64,000 nt of DNA from Dictyostelium firmibasis (lineage: Eukaryota > Evosea > Eumycetozoa > Dictyosteliales > Dictyosteliaceae), in the NCBI GenBank assembly GCA_036169595.1, contig CM069769.1, positions 1,158,501-1,222,500 of the forward strand. Reading direction: 5' to 3'. Positions within the stretch are counted from its first letter, which is position 1, and every line of letters begins with the position of its first letter. Under the pieces are notes generated by a model, which worked only from the letters and a program-made list of their open reading frames with translations, had not been told where the DNA came from and searched no databases. The translations under genes were made by a program, and so were the position numbers. Shown here in pieces: positions 30,143 to 50,832 of the stretch.

Positions 30143-31564
30143 ATATTATTTTTTATTTTAAAATAAAATTTAATAATTTACATAGAATGGTAAAGAGTAA
30201 CAATTAATAATCAATTTATTTTTATAATAAACAATAAACAATAATCAATACAAATAATAGATTAATTTATGTGTGTTTTTTTGATTTTTTTTTAAAATAA
30301 TTTAATTTTTATATTTAAAATTGTGTGTGTGTGTGTGTGGTTTTTCTTTTTGTCATTGTGTTTCACACTATTGTTAACCATATATATAAATCTTTTAGCC
30401 TTCAATTCACCCTCACCCATTGGATGGTAGACTATTATCCAAACACATATATTTAAAATAACACGAATCTTACTTATCTTTTTGTGAGAGTGTGTGTGGG
30501 AATGGATTATTCAAGATGTGGGGTAAATAAGTGAATGGGTAATTTTTGTGTTTTATAAATAAATAAATAAATAAACATATATATATATGTACAATTGTTG
30601 CTATTGTGTGTGTGATATTGATAGTAATTATTATTATTATTGTTTTTTTCAATTTTTATTATTATTTTTTTTATTTTTTTTATTTTTTTTCAAATTTTAT
30701 TTTAAATATTTAAATTCTTAATTATTCATTCTTTCAAACAATTAAAAAAAATCAAAAAACAATCGAGTATTTTTTTTTAATTAATATTTTATTTATAAAT
30801 AAACTCATACACACACACACACATTTATTTATATATTTTTTTTTTTACACATTTAATAAAAATAAATAGACAAAATACAACAATACAAATAAAAGCATCC
30901 AAAACAACCTAATATTTTGTTTTTTTTATTATTTTCTTTTTTTTTTTATTATAATATTCTTTTAATTTAATTATTTTCAAAGTATATTTAATTTTTTGTG
31001 TTTTTTTTTTTTTTATTATTATTCAAAATTTTTTTTTTTTTTTTAATATCCATAGTTATTTCAATAAAACCTTTACCTCTCGCCCATCATATAAATTAAT
31101 ATTCTCATTGTTATTTATTTATTTATTTATTTATTTATTATTATTTATTTAAAAAATTTGTTAATAATTTTTATTCTCTACTCATACCAAAAAAAAAAAA
31201 ACAAAAAAAAAAACAAAAATAAAAAAACAAAAAAATAATTTGATCATTTATCAATCCAATCAATCCAATCAATTGTAAATTAAAAAATAAAATTTATTTT
31301 TTTAAAAAATAATTTACACAAAATCACTCATAAATATACAGACATCATATAAATTGTTTTTTTTTACCTCATTAATTTAATATACTTTTTAGATTAATTA
31401 ATTTTTTACAAATTTTATAAAACTGTGTTTATTGTATTTTTTATAAAAAAAGATATTTATTAAACTACTATAGAATTTTTTAAATAATTAAAAAAAATAA
31501 TTTATTTGTATTTGTAAAATATAAAAATAAAATAAAATAAAATAAAAATTATATAAAATATAAA

Positions 31565-33087
31565 ATGACCGTTACATTTAAATCAATATTAATTGTATCG
31601 ACTGTGTTAATTAGTGTAGCATCTGCTGATTGTAAGTAGAAACAAAAAAAAGAAAAAAAAAAAAAAAAAAAAAATCTAAATAATTTTTATAATAAATTAA
31701 TAAAAAATCCTTTTTAAAAAAATTAGTCTCATCATTTATTACACCAGTTACAATGTCAAGATATAATTTTAAAAGAGAAAAAGTTGATACAGAATTTAAT
31801 TTAGATGATAAAGATTATAAACAATCATTGGTTGTATTGAGTTTTCCTGGATTATTATTAAGTATTTTTTTAATGTTATTGGGTGTAATTGCATTATTCT
31901 TAAGAAATTGTATAACATGTGGTAGAAGAAATAAAAGTGAATTCGAAGAGGATGAAACACCGGGTGCCGATTATGATACTGGCTCAATAATATCGGAATA
32001 TCAACCATCAAAGGATGGACCAACTTCAATTCTATTGAAAATTGTTAAATTCTTTGTATTTCTTATCATTGTAACTACAGTTGTAGGAGCCATTTTAGGT
32101 TTGGCATCAAATGCCAAAGCAGGTAAAGATTTAGATAATTTCTTTAAAAATATGAATATTATGGCAAACAATGCTAGAAAGACATCAAATAATTTAGTAC
32201 ATGCATTTGCAGGTAAAACTGATATCACCAAAACCATCCTTTCAAGTTTATTACCATTAACAACTGAAATGAATAATATGACACAAACTACTCATCGTGT
32301 TTTAGTTGAAGAGACCAATTTAAATCATTTACGTGAGTCTATAACAATCATGGGTTATATTATTGCAATTATTACATGTGCTGGGGGTATTTTCGGTGTT
32401 GCCAATGGAAAATCATGGTCATTCATGTTTTTATCTTATTTATCGTTATTAACAATTTCAATCATTTTATTGGCCATGGCAATGCACATTCCATTATCTG
32501 CTGCTTCATCTGACTTCTGTAATTCATTGGATCAATATGTTGATAATGATGTTAAACCATCTTGGATGAAAAAATGGATCAATTGTGAGACTGATGTTTC
32601 AATTTCTGATGCCGTTGAATTTAGTCAAGGTGAAATCGATAAATTATTAAAAATGATCAACCTTTTCTCTTCTGCATACACAAATAAAACCTATACAACA
32701 TCAAATCTCTTAACTTTGAAATTGGACGAACTTAGAGCTGTAATTCCAATTGATCAAGTATCTTTATTCGATTCTAAATTTGATGCCAAAACAATTCCAG
32801 TCATCCTCTCTGTCCCAAGATTACAAAATATGGCAAAATGTCAATTCGTTAAAGATTATTTCAATTATACTAGAAATAATTATTGTGGTGAAGTTATTGA
32901 AAATGTAAATCGTATGGTTATCTCTGAAATTTTAATTGCTGTAATTTGGATTCCAGGTTTTATCTTTGCTGTAATTTATTCAAAAGATAAAAGAATAATT
33001 AATAATGAAAATAATAATAATTCAAATAATAATTCAAATAATAATAATAATAATGATGATGATTCACAAGCTCATAGATCATCTTAA
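31565..33087 (+). CDS. Five-helix membrane protein with tweety/prominin-like topology
   Basis: Exon 1 is 31565-31631 (signal peptide FKSILIVSTVLISVASA) and exon 2 is 31727-33087; 475 residues. Membrane helices lie near residues 58-81, 127-147, 227-247, 256-280 and 417-438. This gives two large extracellular loops of about 80 and 136 residues; the second loop carries Cys residues (DFCNSLDQ, WINCETDV, KCQFVKDYFNYTRNNYC) and N-glycosylation sites. The order signal, two helices, loop, two helices, loop, one helix matches tweety (TTYH) and prominin families. Individual motifs are too diverged for me to assign one. The cytoplasmic loop after helix 1 has Cys and acidic residues (RNCITCGRRNKSEFEED), and the tail is Asn-rich. 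The role is unknown; shaping plasma-membrane protrusions is a family-based possibility. Confidence 0.72.
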
Positions 33088-33217
33088 AATTATATTTTAA
33101 AAAATCTGTTAAATTTTTTTTTATTAAGTATAAAAAAAAAAATAAAAAAAAAATAAAAATAAAAATAAAAACAAAATATATCTGAATATATAATAAAATA
33201 AAATTACATATTTATTA

Positions 33218-34495
33218 TTATGATGAAGGTGATTTTCTTTTATAAACATTAATTATATGCTCGATTAATAAAGTATAAAAATCATCTACACCACTAAAAG
33301 TTGGAAAGTAGTTAATATCCACAACAGCTAATTTCTTTGTTTCACAATCTACAATAACATCAAAACCAAATAAAGAAATATCTAAATTCTTTTGAATATC
33401 CTTTGAAATAACGGATAAAATAGATTTACTTGGTATTTCTATCTTTAATTCTTGACCATCTGTTGGTAATAAACTGGCTGGGAATGGTTTTTGACTATCA
33501 AATTTAATTAATTCATTTTCTTTTTTTTTTTTTTTTTTATAATAATTAAAATAATGATATATGTGTTAGTGTTTTGAATAATAGTAATGAAACTAATATT
33601 TAGTTTCAATAAAATATAGATGTTGTTACCATTTTCATTCATATTTCTAATTGATTTTCTATGTACTACATGAATATAGTCACCTATAGCAAATACTTTA
33701 TAGATAATAGCATTGTGATTAATAAATTCTTGAATTAACATTGGCGATTTAAATTGATGTAAATCCTTTTCATTGAAAACAACTCCCATATAATGTGATT
33801 CTTCTGAGCCACATGCTTTAATTGTTTTACAAACAACAGGGAATTTAATGTTTGCATCCTTCAATAGTTGAGTATAATCCTTATTATTATCATAATCCTC
33901 TGGAACCAAAACAAATTTTGGATTCTTTATATTCAATTCTGGTGAAACATCATTTAATTTATCTAAAAGTTTTGTTAATGTATCTCTACTTAATACTGGT
34001 TTTTGTGATTCTAATGGATCAACTTCAACTATTGATGGAAATTTATCGATTAAACTCTGAAAAAAAAATATTGCTTTTAGAAGGGTGAACTATCTTTCAA
34101 CCATCTTTATTTCTCACTTTTTTTCAATGTTTATAATTTCATTACTTACTTGAATATAATCAACTTTTTGTTTATTTGATGGATTATCAAGGTCACCTAA
34201 CTCATCAGTTAATTTATCGATTATAACATGATAAGGTCTTGTATTGATTGTGTTAATGTCCTTATTGATATCAATTGGTACTACATTAATATTATATCTT
34301 TCTCTAATTTTATATGTATTAGATTGCAAAAAAAAAAAAATGGTGTTAGTACACAACCAAAAATAATAAATAAATAAATAAAACATACTTGCACATATCT
34401 ACAAATAAATTCCATTTTAATCTATTTATTTTAGAATTAGATAAATAGTAACCAATTGTAAAATCATTTGGTAATGAATTATTATTATCACTCAT
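33218..34495 (-). CDS. itpk1: Inositol-tetrakisphosphate 1-kinase / inositol 1,3,4-trisphosphate 5/6-kinase
   Basis: Exons on the minus strand are 34495-34389, 34303-34150, 34056-33630 and 33519-33218 (329 residues). The ATP-grasp fold of ITPK is clear: an N-terminal IGYYLSNSKINRLKWN and INVVPID, then FPVVCKTIKACGSEESHYMG, the hinge MLIQEFINHNAIIYKVFAIG and RKSI. The metal-binding end is SLFGFDVIVD with VVDINYFPTFSGV; the DxN pair coordinates Mg. It phosphorylates inositol tris- and tetrakisphosphates, feeding InsP6 synthesis, which is very abundant in Dictyostelium. The gene converges on the five-helix protein gene with only about 130 bp between stops. Intron 1 and 3 boundaries were fixed by phase and family pattern. 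Confidence 0.9.
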
Positions 34496-34703
34496 TGTTT
34501 TTTATATTTATTTTTACAGATAATTGAAGTGTTGTGTTGGGGAAAAAAAAAAAAAAAAAAAAAAAAAAAATGCAAATTAATATCTTTTTTTTTTTATTTT
34601 TTTATAGTTTTTTTTTTTTTTTTTAATTTTTTATTTTTTTATTTTTTTATTTTTTTATTTTTTCATTTGAATTAAAACCACATCTACTATAAGAAGTACG
34701 ACG

Positions 34704-34943
34704 ATGGTAGAATATTTATTAGTACAATGTTACTCATGTACAATGTTTCAAGTTAGTCAAAAGAAAAAGAAAAAAGATTTTCAATGTAAAATATGTAATG
34801 AAAAACAATCTATTCGAAAAGTTTATGGAGTCAGTTTTATGGCAAAAGATTTGACAACGTTAGTAAAAAAGTATAATATGGAAAAAAAATCAAATCCTCC
34901 AAAACCTATAAAACATAATGAATTCGAAGAAGAAAGTGATGAA

Positions 34944-34974
<31 letters not shown>

Positions 34975-35818
34975 GGAATGATGGGAATGATAATTATGAT
35001 TTTAATGAAAATAACAATGGCGATAATAAAAGTGTCAAGCAACCACAACCTAATAAATGGAGCGCATTCTTGGATGATAAAAATAATGATGAAAATCAAG
35101 AAACTGATCAAATCGATGATTTTTATGGTGTAGGTGAAGATTTAGATGATAGTAGTTTTGTTACCACTTCAGAATTAAGTAAGAAAAGAAGGTATAGTAA
35201 CAATAATAGAAAATCAAATAGTGCAGGTAGTAGTAGTGTTGACAGTAGTAATAATAACATTGGTAAACTAGTTGCAAATAAAAGGTATAAAAATGATGGT
35301 TCCATTAGTAATATTTCAAATTATCAAAGCAAATATTCAAAGCTTTCTCCATATCAAACTAAACCATCAACTTCCTCTCAGTATCAAGCCATCTCACAAC
35401 AAACAACAGCGACAGTACCAACAACAAAAACAGCAACAACAACAACAACAACAAATTCATTTTCATCGACATCACAATATCAAAACAATCCAATTACATC
35501 CCCTTCTTCACAAACTATATCAACTCAGCGTATAACAACGGCGATACCAAAACCATCACTCCCACCCTACAAACCCCTACCAAGTTTACTACAACAAAAG
35601 TCACAACAACAACAACAAAAACAAATAATTTCAAACTCAACACAACCTACAACCATAAGACCAACTTTACCATCCAAACCCTCATTTCAAAGTATTTCAA
35701 CCATTATCAAACAACCTGTAAATAATATAAACAATAACATCACAAACTCAACCGACAATGATAAATATTTCGATCTCATAAGAAAATCCCAAACCAATAT
35801 TGAAGATACAAACAAGTC

Positions 35819-35874
<56 letters not shown>

Positions 35875-36098
35875 GCAATAATAATACAAATACCAACCAA
35901 TTTTATAATAAACCCATCATTAATAATAATACCAATAATGGTTGGGGAAAATTTCAAGCAGACGACGATGATTCTGATGATTCTGCAGATGATTTTTATG
36001 GTATTAGTAATCACCAATCAAAAAATGATCAAATTATTTTAACAGACTCATCATATAATAAATATAGTGTATATAAAGATGATGACAATGATGAATAA
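34704..36098 (+). CDS. MRNIP-like zinc-finger protein (MRN complex-interacting family)
   Basis: Single exon, 464 residues. The N-terminal 60 residues match the MRNIP (UPF0544) domain: VQCYSCTMFQVSQKKKKKDF, then CKICNEKQSIRKVYG. Two CxxC pairs (CYSC, CKIC) can bind zinc. The rest is disordered: an acidic Asp run at residues about 80-95, then Lys/Arg- and Ser-rich parts, Gln/Thr/Pro stretches and an Asn run near 375-390. Two matching short units stand out: KWSAFLDD...DDFYGVG near residues 115-145 and GWGKFQADDD...DDFYGIS near 413-435. In animals MRNIP helps the MRE11-RAD50-NBS1 complex in the DNA damage response; that role here is inferred from the N-terminal domain. Confidence 0.83.
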
Positions 36099-36259
36099 AA
36101 CAATATAAAATTATTTTTTTTAATTATTTAAACTGATCGAGTTATTTTATTTTGTTTTTTTTTTTATTTTTTTTTATTGTTTATTTTTTGTTTCTAAGTT
36201 TGAATAATATTTGATAATTAAATTGTACTAGAATTTATTATTTAAATGGATACATTGAC

Positions 36260-38223
<1,964 letters not shown>

Positions 38224-38389
38224 TTTTTTTTTTTTTTCTTTTTTTAAAAAATGAATTTAAATATTTTAAGAAAAAAATTAAAAAAAAAAAAAAAGAATAT
38301 ATGTATAAATATTTATATTGCTGTCTTTTCAAAAAATGAATTTTTTTTTTTTTTTTTTTTATTATTTGAGTTTTTGAGTTTTTATAAAA

Positions 38390-38422
<33 letters not shown>

Positions 38423-38626
38423 TTGATATTTTTTAGAATTATTTTTTTTGAATTTATTAATCACCCTATATTGCGTCACAACGCGGGAAGAATAATTAAT
38501 TATCCCAAAATAATTTGAAATTTTTTATTATTACTACCTAGCCACATCAAATACAGAACTATGAATACACACATATACAACAATTAAAAAAAAAAAATAA
38601 TAAAATTAAAAAAAAAAAAAATAATA

Positions 38627-38678
<52 letters not shown>

Positions 38679-38812
38679 TTCACCATAATTTTTTAGCACT
38701 AAATATAGAAATTATTTTTTTTTATTTTTTTTTTATTTTTTTTATTACAAGAATCCCAATATTTTTGAATAAATTAATGTTGTTTTTTTTATTTTATTAT
38801 ATTGTTTTTTAT
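38224..38812. other. Intergenic region
   Basis: Poly-A/poly-T rich. A more balanced patch (38460-38575, with GCGTCACAACGCGGGAAG and CCTAGCCACATC) might hold promoter sites for cdsA. A run of about 40 A's lies at 38633-38674. No gene is seen. Confidence 0.5.
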
Positions 38813-40063
38813 TTAAAATGATTGAATAATTAATAAAGAAGAGATAATGATAAAAGACAAAAAGAAAGATGGTAAAAGTGTTGAAGAGGAACCAGTTGGC
38901 ATCCAACCATCTTTTGGATCAAACTTTGGTCTCTGAGTTGGTAATTCTACGTATTCAACCATTGCTTCAACATTGAGACCACCTACTACTAATCTAATTG
39001 GATAATGACTTGCACCTGGTACTGCAGGATAAGAGATTTCAACTAATGATTCTTGATATTTGATAATATCACATGGAACACCATTAATATGTACAGTTAC
39101 TAATTTTGCATCTACATCAGCGAATTGACCTTTGAATTTTTGAACACCACCAACAGTATGTAATTGAATTCCATCGACCTCAATCTCTAATTTATCATAA
39201 TAAGTGAAAGTTTTCTCTGTGGTTTGACCACCGACTACAACGGTTACAGTGAATTGTTGTTTTTCAATAAGACCATTATCCAAAACCACATCAATTGGTA
39301 ATAAGATATCACCATATGTTGAACCAACAATAGCACTTGGACCATCATAAGTTGTAGTTTTACCAACACCTTTAATTGTAACTGAATTGATTCCAGTATA
39401 ATCGAAACCATCACCACTGATAACAAAGAATTCACCAGTGGGTGTCTTTGAGAATGAGTATGCGTGAATTACAGGTTCTTCATAACTAAAGGTGAATTCA
39501 TTATCAAGTTTAAATCCATCACCAAAACCAGCAACATATTTAATATTTGTACCAACACCTTTTGGAATTACAAGTTCTAATTTTTTATTTGGAATAAGAA
39601 TATTAATTGAAGCACTACCAGATTTTGTTTGATAACCCCAACCGAAATCTTGACCAAATACAGTTATCTTTGAACTACCATCAGTTTTTGCAATCTTTGA
39701 ATGATTTTTGAAAACTTCAAATGATTCACAAGTTGTTGGTGCTGAACCATCAATGAAACCATCGGAATAATCATTTGGGAATAAAAATTTAGTGGCATCA
39801 TTTGAACCACCAACACAACTAAAACATGATGGTACACTACCTGTTAATTTATTACCTCCAACCTTTAATACTCCAGCTTTCATTTGACAATACTCATTTG
39901 GAATTGATCCAGTGAAACTATTACCCAAACTAAAATAATTTAAAGATGGATAATCAATCTTTGAATTTGGTAAATTTTGAACAATATTATTACCAATAAT
40001 TGTAACAGATTTAGCACCTGTAAAATCAATCTTTGAAAGTGTAAAATTACATTTATTAATGTA

Positions 40064-40097
<34 letters not shown>

Positions 40098-41236
40098 TTA
40101 ATATTAATTTTTAAAAAAATAAATAAATAATAAAACTTACAAAGTAGAATCAGTTGGTAATTTTAAACATGGCTCTTGACCACATTGTAAAAATTCATCA
40201 CAACTATCATCAATTGTGATTGATGCACCTGGGGCAATTTTTGAAAGATCTAAATCTCTTGTCATTCTCATACCTCTATTTCTGATAATCAAAGTTTTCA
40301 AAGCTTTATTAGTAGAGAGTGCATAATCAAAAGTGAAAACTTGAGCAGTGAAACGACTGTTTTGGAATTCATAGGCTAACTCTTTAAGATATTTTAAATT
40401 TGAAAGAACTGGTAATCTAAAATCTTTATAGTTTGTAACTGAATAATCATTAATAACCTTAAGTCTTATAGTTTCACAGAATTGTAATGCATAACTTGGA
40501 TATGGGAAGAAATTTGAAAAATATGTATATACACCAATAAAGGTTTTTAATTTCTTTGGTTCTGGATGTCTTGCTGGATAAATGTTAACACCATTATTAG
40601 AAATTGCATCAATTTGTAAGAACTCTAAATCACTTGTAATATTAAACATATTTGGCACCATTGGGACTGAAATTCTTTCAAATGTAACTTTCCATAACTT
40701 TCTTGGCATTGTAATACCTTCTGGAATTTTTTCATTTTGATCACCAATATATCTATTTTAAAAAAAAAAAAAAAAAAATTATTAATTAAATAATTATTAT
40801 TATTACTATTTATTATTTATAATACATACAATTCTAAACCATCTTTATATTCAATAAGGAATTTTTCCCAAATACCTTTAAAAGTGACTTCTTTGGCAAT
40901 TGATAATTTAGTTAGACGATTAAATTTTCTAAATTGTTCTGTGTCCAATGTAATTTCTGGTTTTGGCTTCCAACCATAAAATTCTACTAAATTGATTGTA
41001 TCTATAACATATCTTTCTATTGTACTATCGACATCTAATTTACATGTAAAAATTTGAATATCATCGTACTTATCAGCGCAAGGATCTTCACAATCACTAC
41101 CAATTAAATCTTTACAAAGTCTCATTGCAGCTTCCCTTTGAGTATCTTCCATTGGTGTTCTACTTTCAGATAAACCAATTACATAAACTAAACATATTAT
41201 AAAAATAATAAAAAAAGAATTATTTCTTTTTATCAT
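38813..41236 (-). CDS. GPI-anchored surface protein with LRR-like and IPT/TIG domains
   Basis: Exons on the minus strand are 41236-40830, 40752-40141 and 40064-38813 (756 residues). It has a signal peptide (SFFIIFIICLVYVIGLSES), a short Cys motif (CKDLIGSDCEDPC), then irregular leucine-rich repeats (RLTKLSIAKEVTF, LKYLKELAYEF, LKTLIIRNRGM, SLNYFSLGNSFTGSIPNEYC). After the LRR cap come several IPT/TIG (E-set) modules, for example PVIHAYSFSKTPTGEFFVIS with GDGFDYTGINSVTI. The end is a GPI signal: TGSSSTLLPSFFLS and a hydrophobic tail without a cytoplasmic part. LRR plus IPT/TIG with lipid anchorage is a known dictyostelid cell-adhesion layout. A role in cell contact or allorecognition-like sensing is inference only. 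Confidence 0.83.
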
Positions 41237-41247
41237 TTTTATATTAT

Positions 41248-41282
<35 letters not shown>

Positions 41283-41937
41283 CTCTTTATTATTAATTAT
41301 TTTTTAATTTCAGAGGAAAAAAAAAAAATTATTATTATTTATTATTTATTATTATTATTTATTATTTATTATTATTATTTATTTTATTTTTTATTTTTTA
41401 TTTTTTAATTTTATTTTTATTTTTTTATTTTTATTTCTTTATTTATTATTATTACAATAGTCTTGGCTGTGTAAAATTTTATGTATTTTTTTAAAATTTT
41501 TTTTTTCATAATCCATTTTTTTCTCTTGTTTGTTTTAAAAATTTTTACTCTTCCTGGTAATATTTTGATTGATTTTGTCACTATTTAAACAGGTTAACAA
41601 ATTTTGTTTTTTTTTTTTTTTTATTTTTTTTTTCAGTTTATTTTTTTACGCATATTTGTTCAAAAAAGATTTTTTTTGTTTAATTCCACTGGTAAATTTT
41701 TTTTTTTTTGTTTTTTTTTGTTTTTTTTTTTTTTTTTCAAATTATTTTGGGAAGAATTAAATTTTTGATAACATAATAGTTCGAAAAAAATATAAAAAAA
41801 AATAAAAAAAAGAGAGCATAATAAAAATATAAAAAAATTGATATACTTACCTCCCTCCTCTTTTAAAACAAAGAGATAAAGATGAAAATTATAAAAAAAA
41901 AAAAAAAAAAAATCTCTTTTCACCCTTTTTTTTCACT

Positions 41938-41974
<37 letters not shown>

Positions 41975-42036
41975 TAATTTTTTATTTTAATTTTTTTATT
42001 TTTTATTTTTTTTATATTTTTCATTCATAAACGACT
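41237..42036. other. Intergenic region between divergent genes
   Basis: Very T/A-rich with ATT, TTTATT and homopolymer repeats. No gene or motif could be supported, and frames here are runs of Phe/Lys. Confidence 0.55.
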
Positions 42037-42344
42037 ATGACAGAACAAACTGTAACACTTCAAACCACAGTTGGTGATATTACATTAGAATTATATTATA
42101 ATCATGCACCAAAAGCATGTAAAAACTTTTATGAATTATCAAAAAGAGGATATTATGATAATACAATTTTTCACAGACTAATTAAAGTATGAAGTGATAT
42201 TTTTATCCTTATTCTCTCATTATTGTTTTTAATATTTAAAATTTTTTTTTATTTTTTTATTTTTTTTTTTATTTTTTTATAATATTATAAAAAATTGAAT
42301 GATGGATGATAATGATGATGATTAACACTTTTAATAAAATTATA

Positions 42345-42379
<35 letters not shown>

Positions 42380-42927
42380 TTTATGATTCAAGGGGGTGAC
42401 CCATTAGGAAATGGCCGTGGAGGGGAAAGTATATATGGGTAAATTTCAAATATATGATTTAATTTTATAGTAAATAATAAAAATTGAGTAATCTACTTAC
42501 TTGAAATTATTTTAACTAAATTAATAGAAAAAAATTTGAAGATGAAATTACAAAAGAATTAAAACATACAGGTGCAGGAATATTATCAATGGCAAATAGT
42601 GGTGTCAATTCAAATGGATCTCAATTTTTGTAAGTATTTTCAATTAAATACTATAATTATTATTATAATATAATATACACCTATCTCCTAAAACATTTCT
42701 TTTTTTTTTTTTTATTAATACAAATATTTTCTTTTGGTTGTTTGAAAAAAAAAAAAAAAAAAAAAAAAAGTATTACATTTGGACCAACACCTTGGTTAGA
42801 TGGAAAACATACAATCTTTGGTAGAGTAAAATCTGGAATGAAAGTTGTACAAAAAATGAATGCAATGCAAACAATTAATGATAGACCAATTGATGAAGTC
42901 AGAATAATTAAAGCAACTGCAAATTAA
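42037..42927 (+). CDS. Cyclophilin-type peptidyl-prolyl isomerase, PPIL1-like
   Basis: Exons 42037-42186, 42377-42438, 42528-42629 and 42771-42927 give 156 residues. It is a single cyclophilin domain with the active-site landmarks in order: [16 protein letters not shown] (catalytic Arg), [27 protein letters not shown] and [13 protein letters not shown]. The short length, the [12 protein letters not shown]-like start and the [18 protein letters not shown] stretch point to the PPIL1 group, a spliceosome component bound to SKIP/SNW1 in other eukaryotes. It catalyses proline cis-trans isomerisation; nuclear location is inferred from the subgroup. All introns are under 200 nt and homopolymer-rich. 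Confidence 0.92.
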
Positions 42928-43026
42928 AATTAAAATTAAAATAAAAATAAAATAAAAACTAACAATTTTGTAAATATAAATTATATTACTAACTTGTTAA
43001 TTAATATAGTTAACGTATTGTTTTTA

Positions 43027-48192
<5,166 letters not shown>

Positions 48193-48517
48193 ATTATGAA
48201 AAAAAACATAAAAAAAAAAAAAAAACAAATGGTTAACCAAATTGGTGCTTTCAAAAAAAAAAAAAAAAAACAAAAAGAAAAAAATTAAAAAAATAAAAAT
48301 AAAATACCCACCATAACTCGATTTTTCAAAAAAAAAAAAAAAAAAAATATATGAAGAAAAAAATTACTAATCAGATTTATTTTTTAATAGTTAAAAAAAA
48401 TCCACATATTTTATAAATTAATTGTTTTTCATTTTTATTTTTATTTTTTTTTTTTTTATTTTAATAATATTATTATATAAATTATTTTATATTATTATTT
48501 TTTATTAATAAATAATT
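48193..48517. other. Intergenic region
   Basis: A/T homopolymer spacer between two minus-strand genes. It contains the 3' end of the desaturase transcript and the promoter of the beta-helix gene. Nothing specific is seen. Confidence 0.55.
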
Positions 48518-49860
<1,343 letters not shown>

Positions 49861-50761
49861 ATTTATTTTATTTTTTATTTTTTATTTTTTTATATATGTA
49901 TTTATTTTATTTTATTTTATTTAAACTATTATTTTTCTATTTTACAATTGGTATAACCTTTAAAAAAATGAAATAAAAAAAAAAATAAAAAATTTTTTTA
50001 AAAAATTTTATTTAGTCGTCTGAATAAAAATTAAATAAAAAAAAAAAAAAATGTGGTGTGGGAGGGTGAATAAATATACAACTAGTTGTTAAAAATGAAA
50101 TTTAAATGATAATCTATAGATATTTTATGTTAATAAATCTATAAACTAAATAATAATTGATTACTAGCAGTATTTGGTATTATCAAAAAAAAAAAAAACC
50201 AAAAAAAAGAAAAAAAAAAAAAAAATTTATTTAAAAAAAATAAAAAAAAACCAAAAATCAAAAAAAAAAAAAATTAAAAAAAATTAAAAAAAATCAAATT
50301 CTAACTGTTAGACGAATTGGTTTAGGTCAGCACAACCAACCCCCAAAATTTAATAAAAAATAATTGAAATTAAAAAAAAAAAAAAAAAACGAAAAAAGTA
50401 ATTTTTTTTTTAAAATTTTTTTTTTATTTTAAAATGACAACAGTTATTGAAATCATTGCGAATGGTGAATTTTTTTTTGATTTTTTTTTATGAATTAAAA
50501 ACTTCATGTTATCTAATAAGGTTTTTTTACACGAAATTTCTACTGGCATTAATGAAGAAAAAAAAAATAAAATAAAATAAAATTAAAAAAATTAAAAAAA
50601 AATTAAAAAAAAATTAAAGACAAAAAAAAAAAAAAAAAAAAAAAATTTATTCTAGAAGATATCTACTCCAAAATAGTTTAATTCAATCTTAATCTTTATA
50701 TTGGCTTTTTTATTACTAAAATTTTTTTTTTTTTCAAAGGAGGAAAACAAAATTTTTTTTT

Positions 50762-50797
<36 letters not shown>

Positions 50798-50832
50798 CAA
50801 AATATATTCAAATTCCAAGCAAATTGCATGGT
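49861..50832. other. Intergenic region between divergent genes
   Basis: Mostly A/T runs. Two better-balanced spots occur: 50052-50070 (TGTGGTGTGGGAGGGTG), a TG-rich possible regulatory box, and 50302-50350 (GACGAATTGGTTTAGGTCAG, then CACAACCAACCCCC). A well-placed but tiny frame starts at 50434 (MTTVIEIIANGE). I could not splice it to the downstream gene in phase. Confidence 0.5.

Noticed and set aside
48193-48273. N-terminal extension of the beta-helix protein (MFFFFFF...)
   Set aside because: Pure homopolymer coding upstream of a clear signal-peptide start at 48192; the frame is open only by chance.
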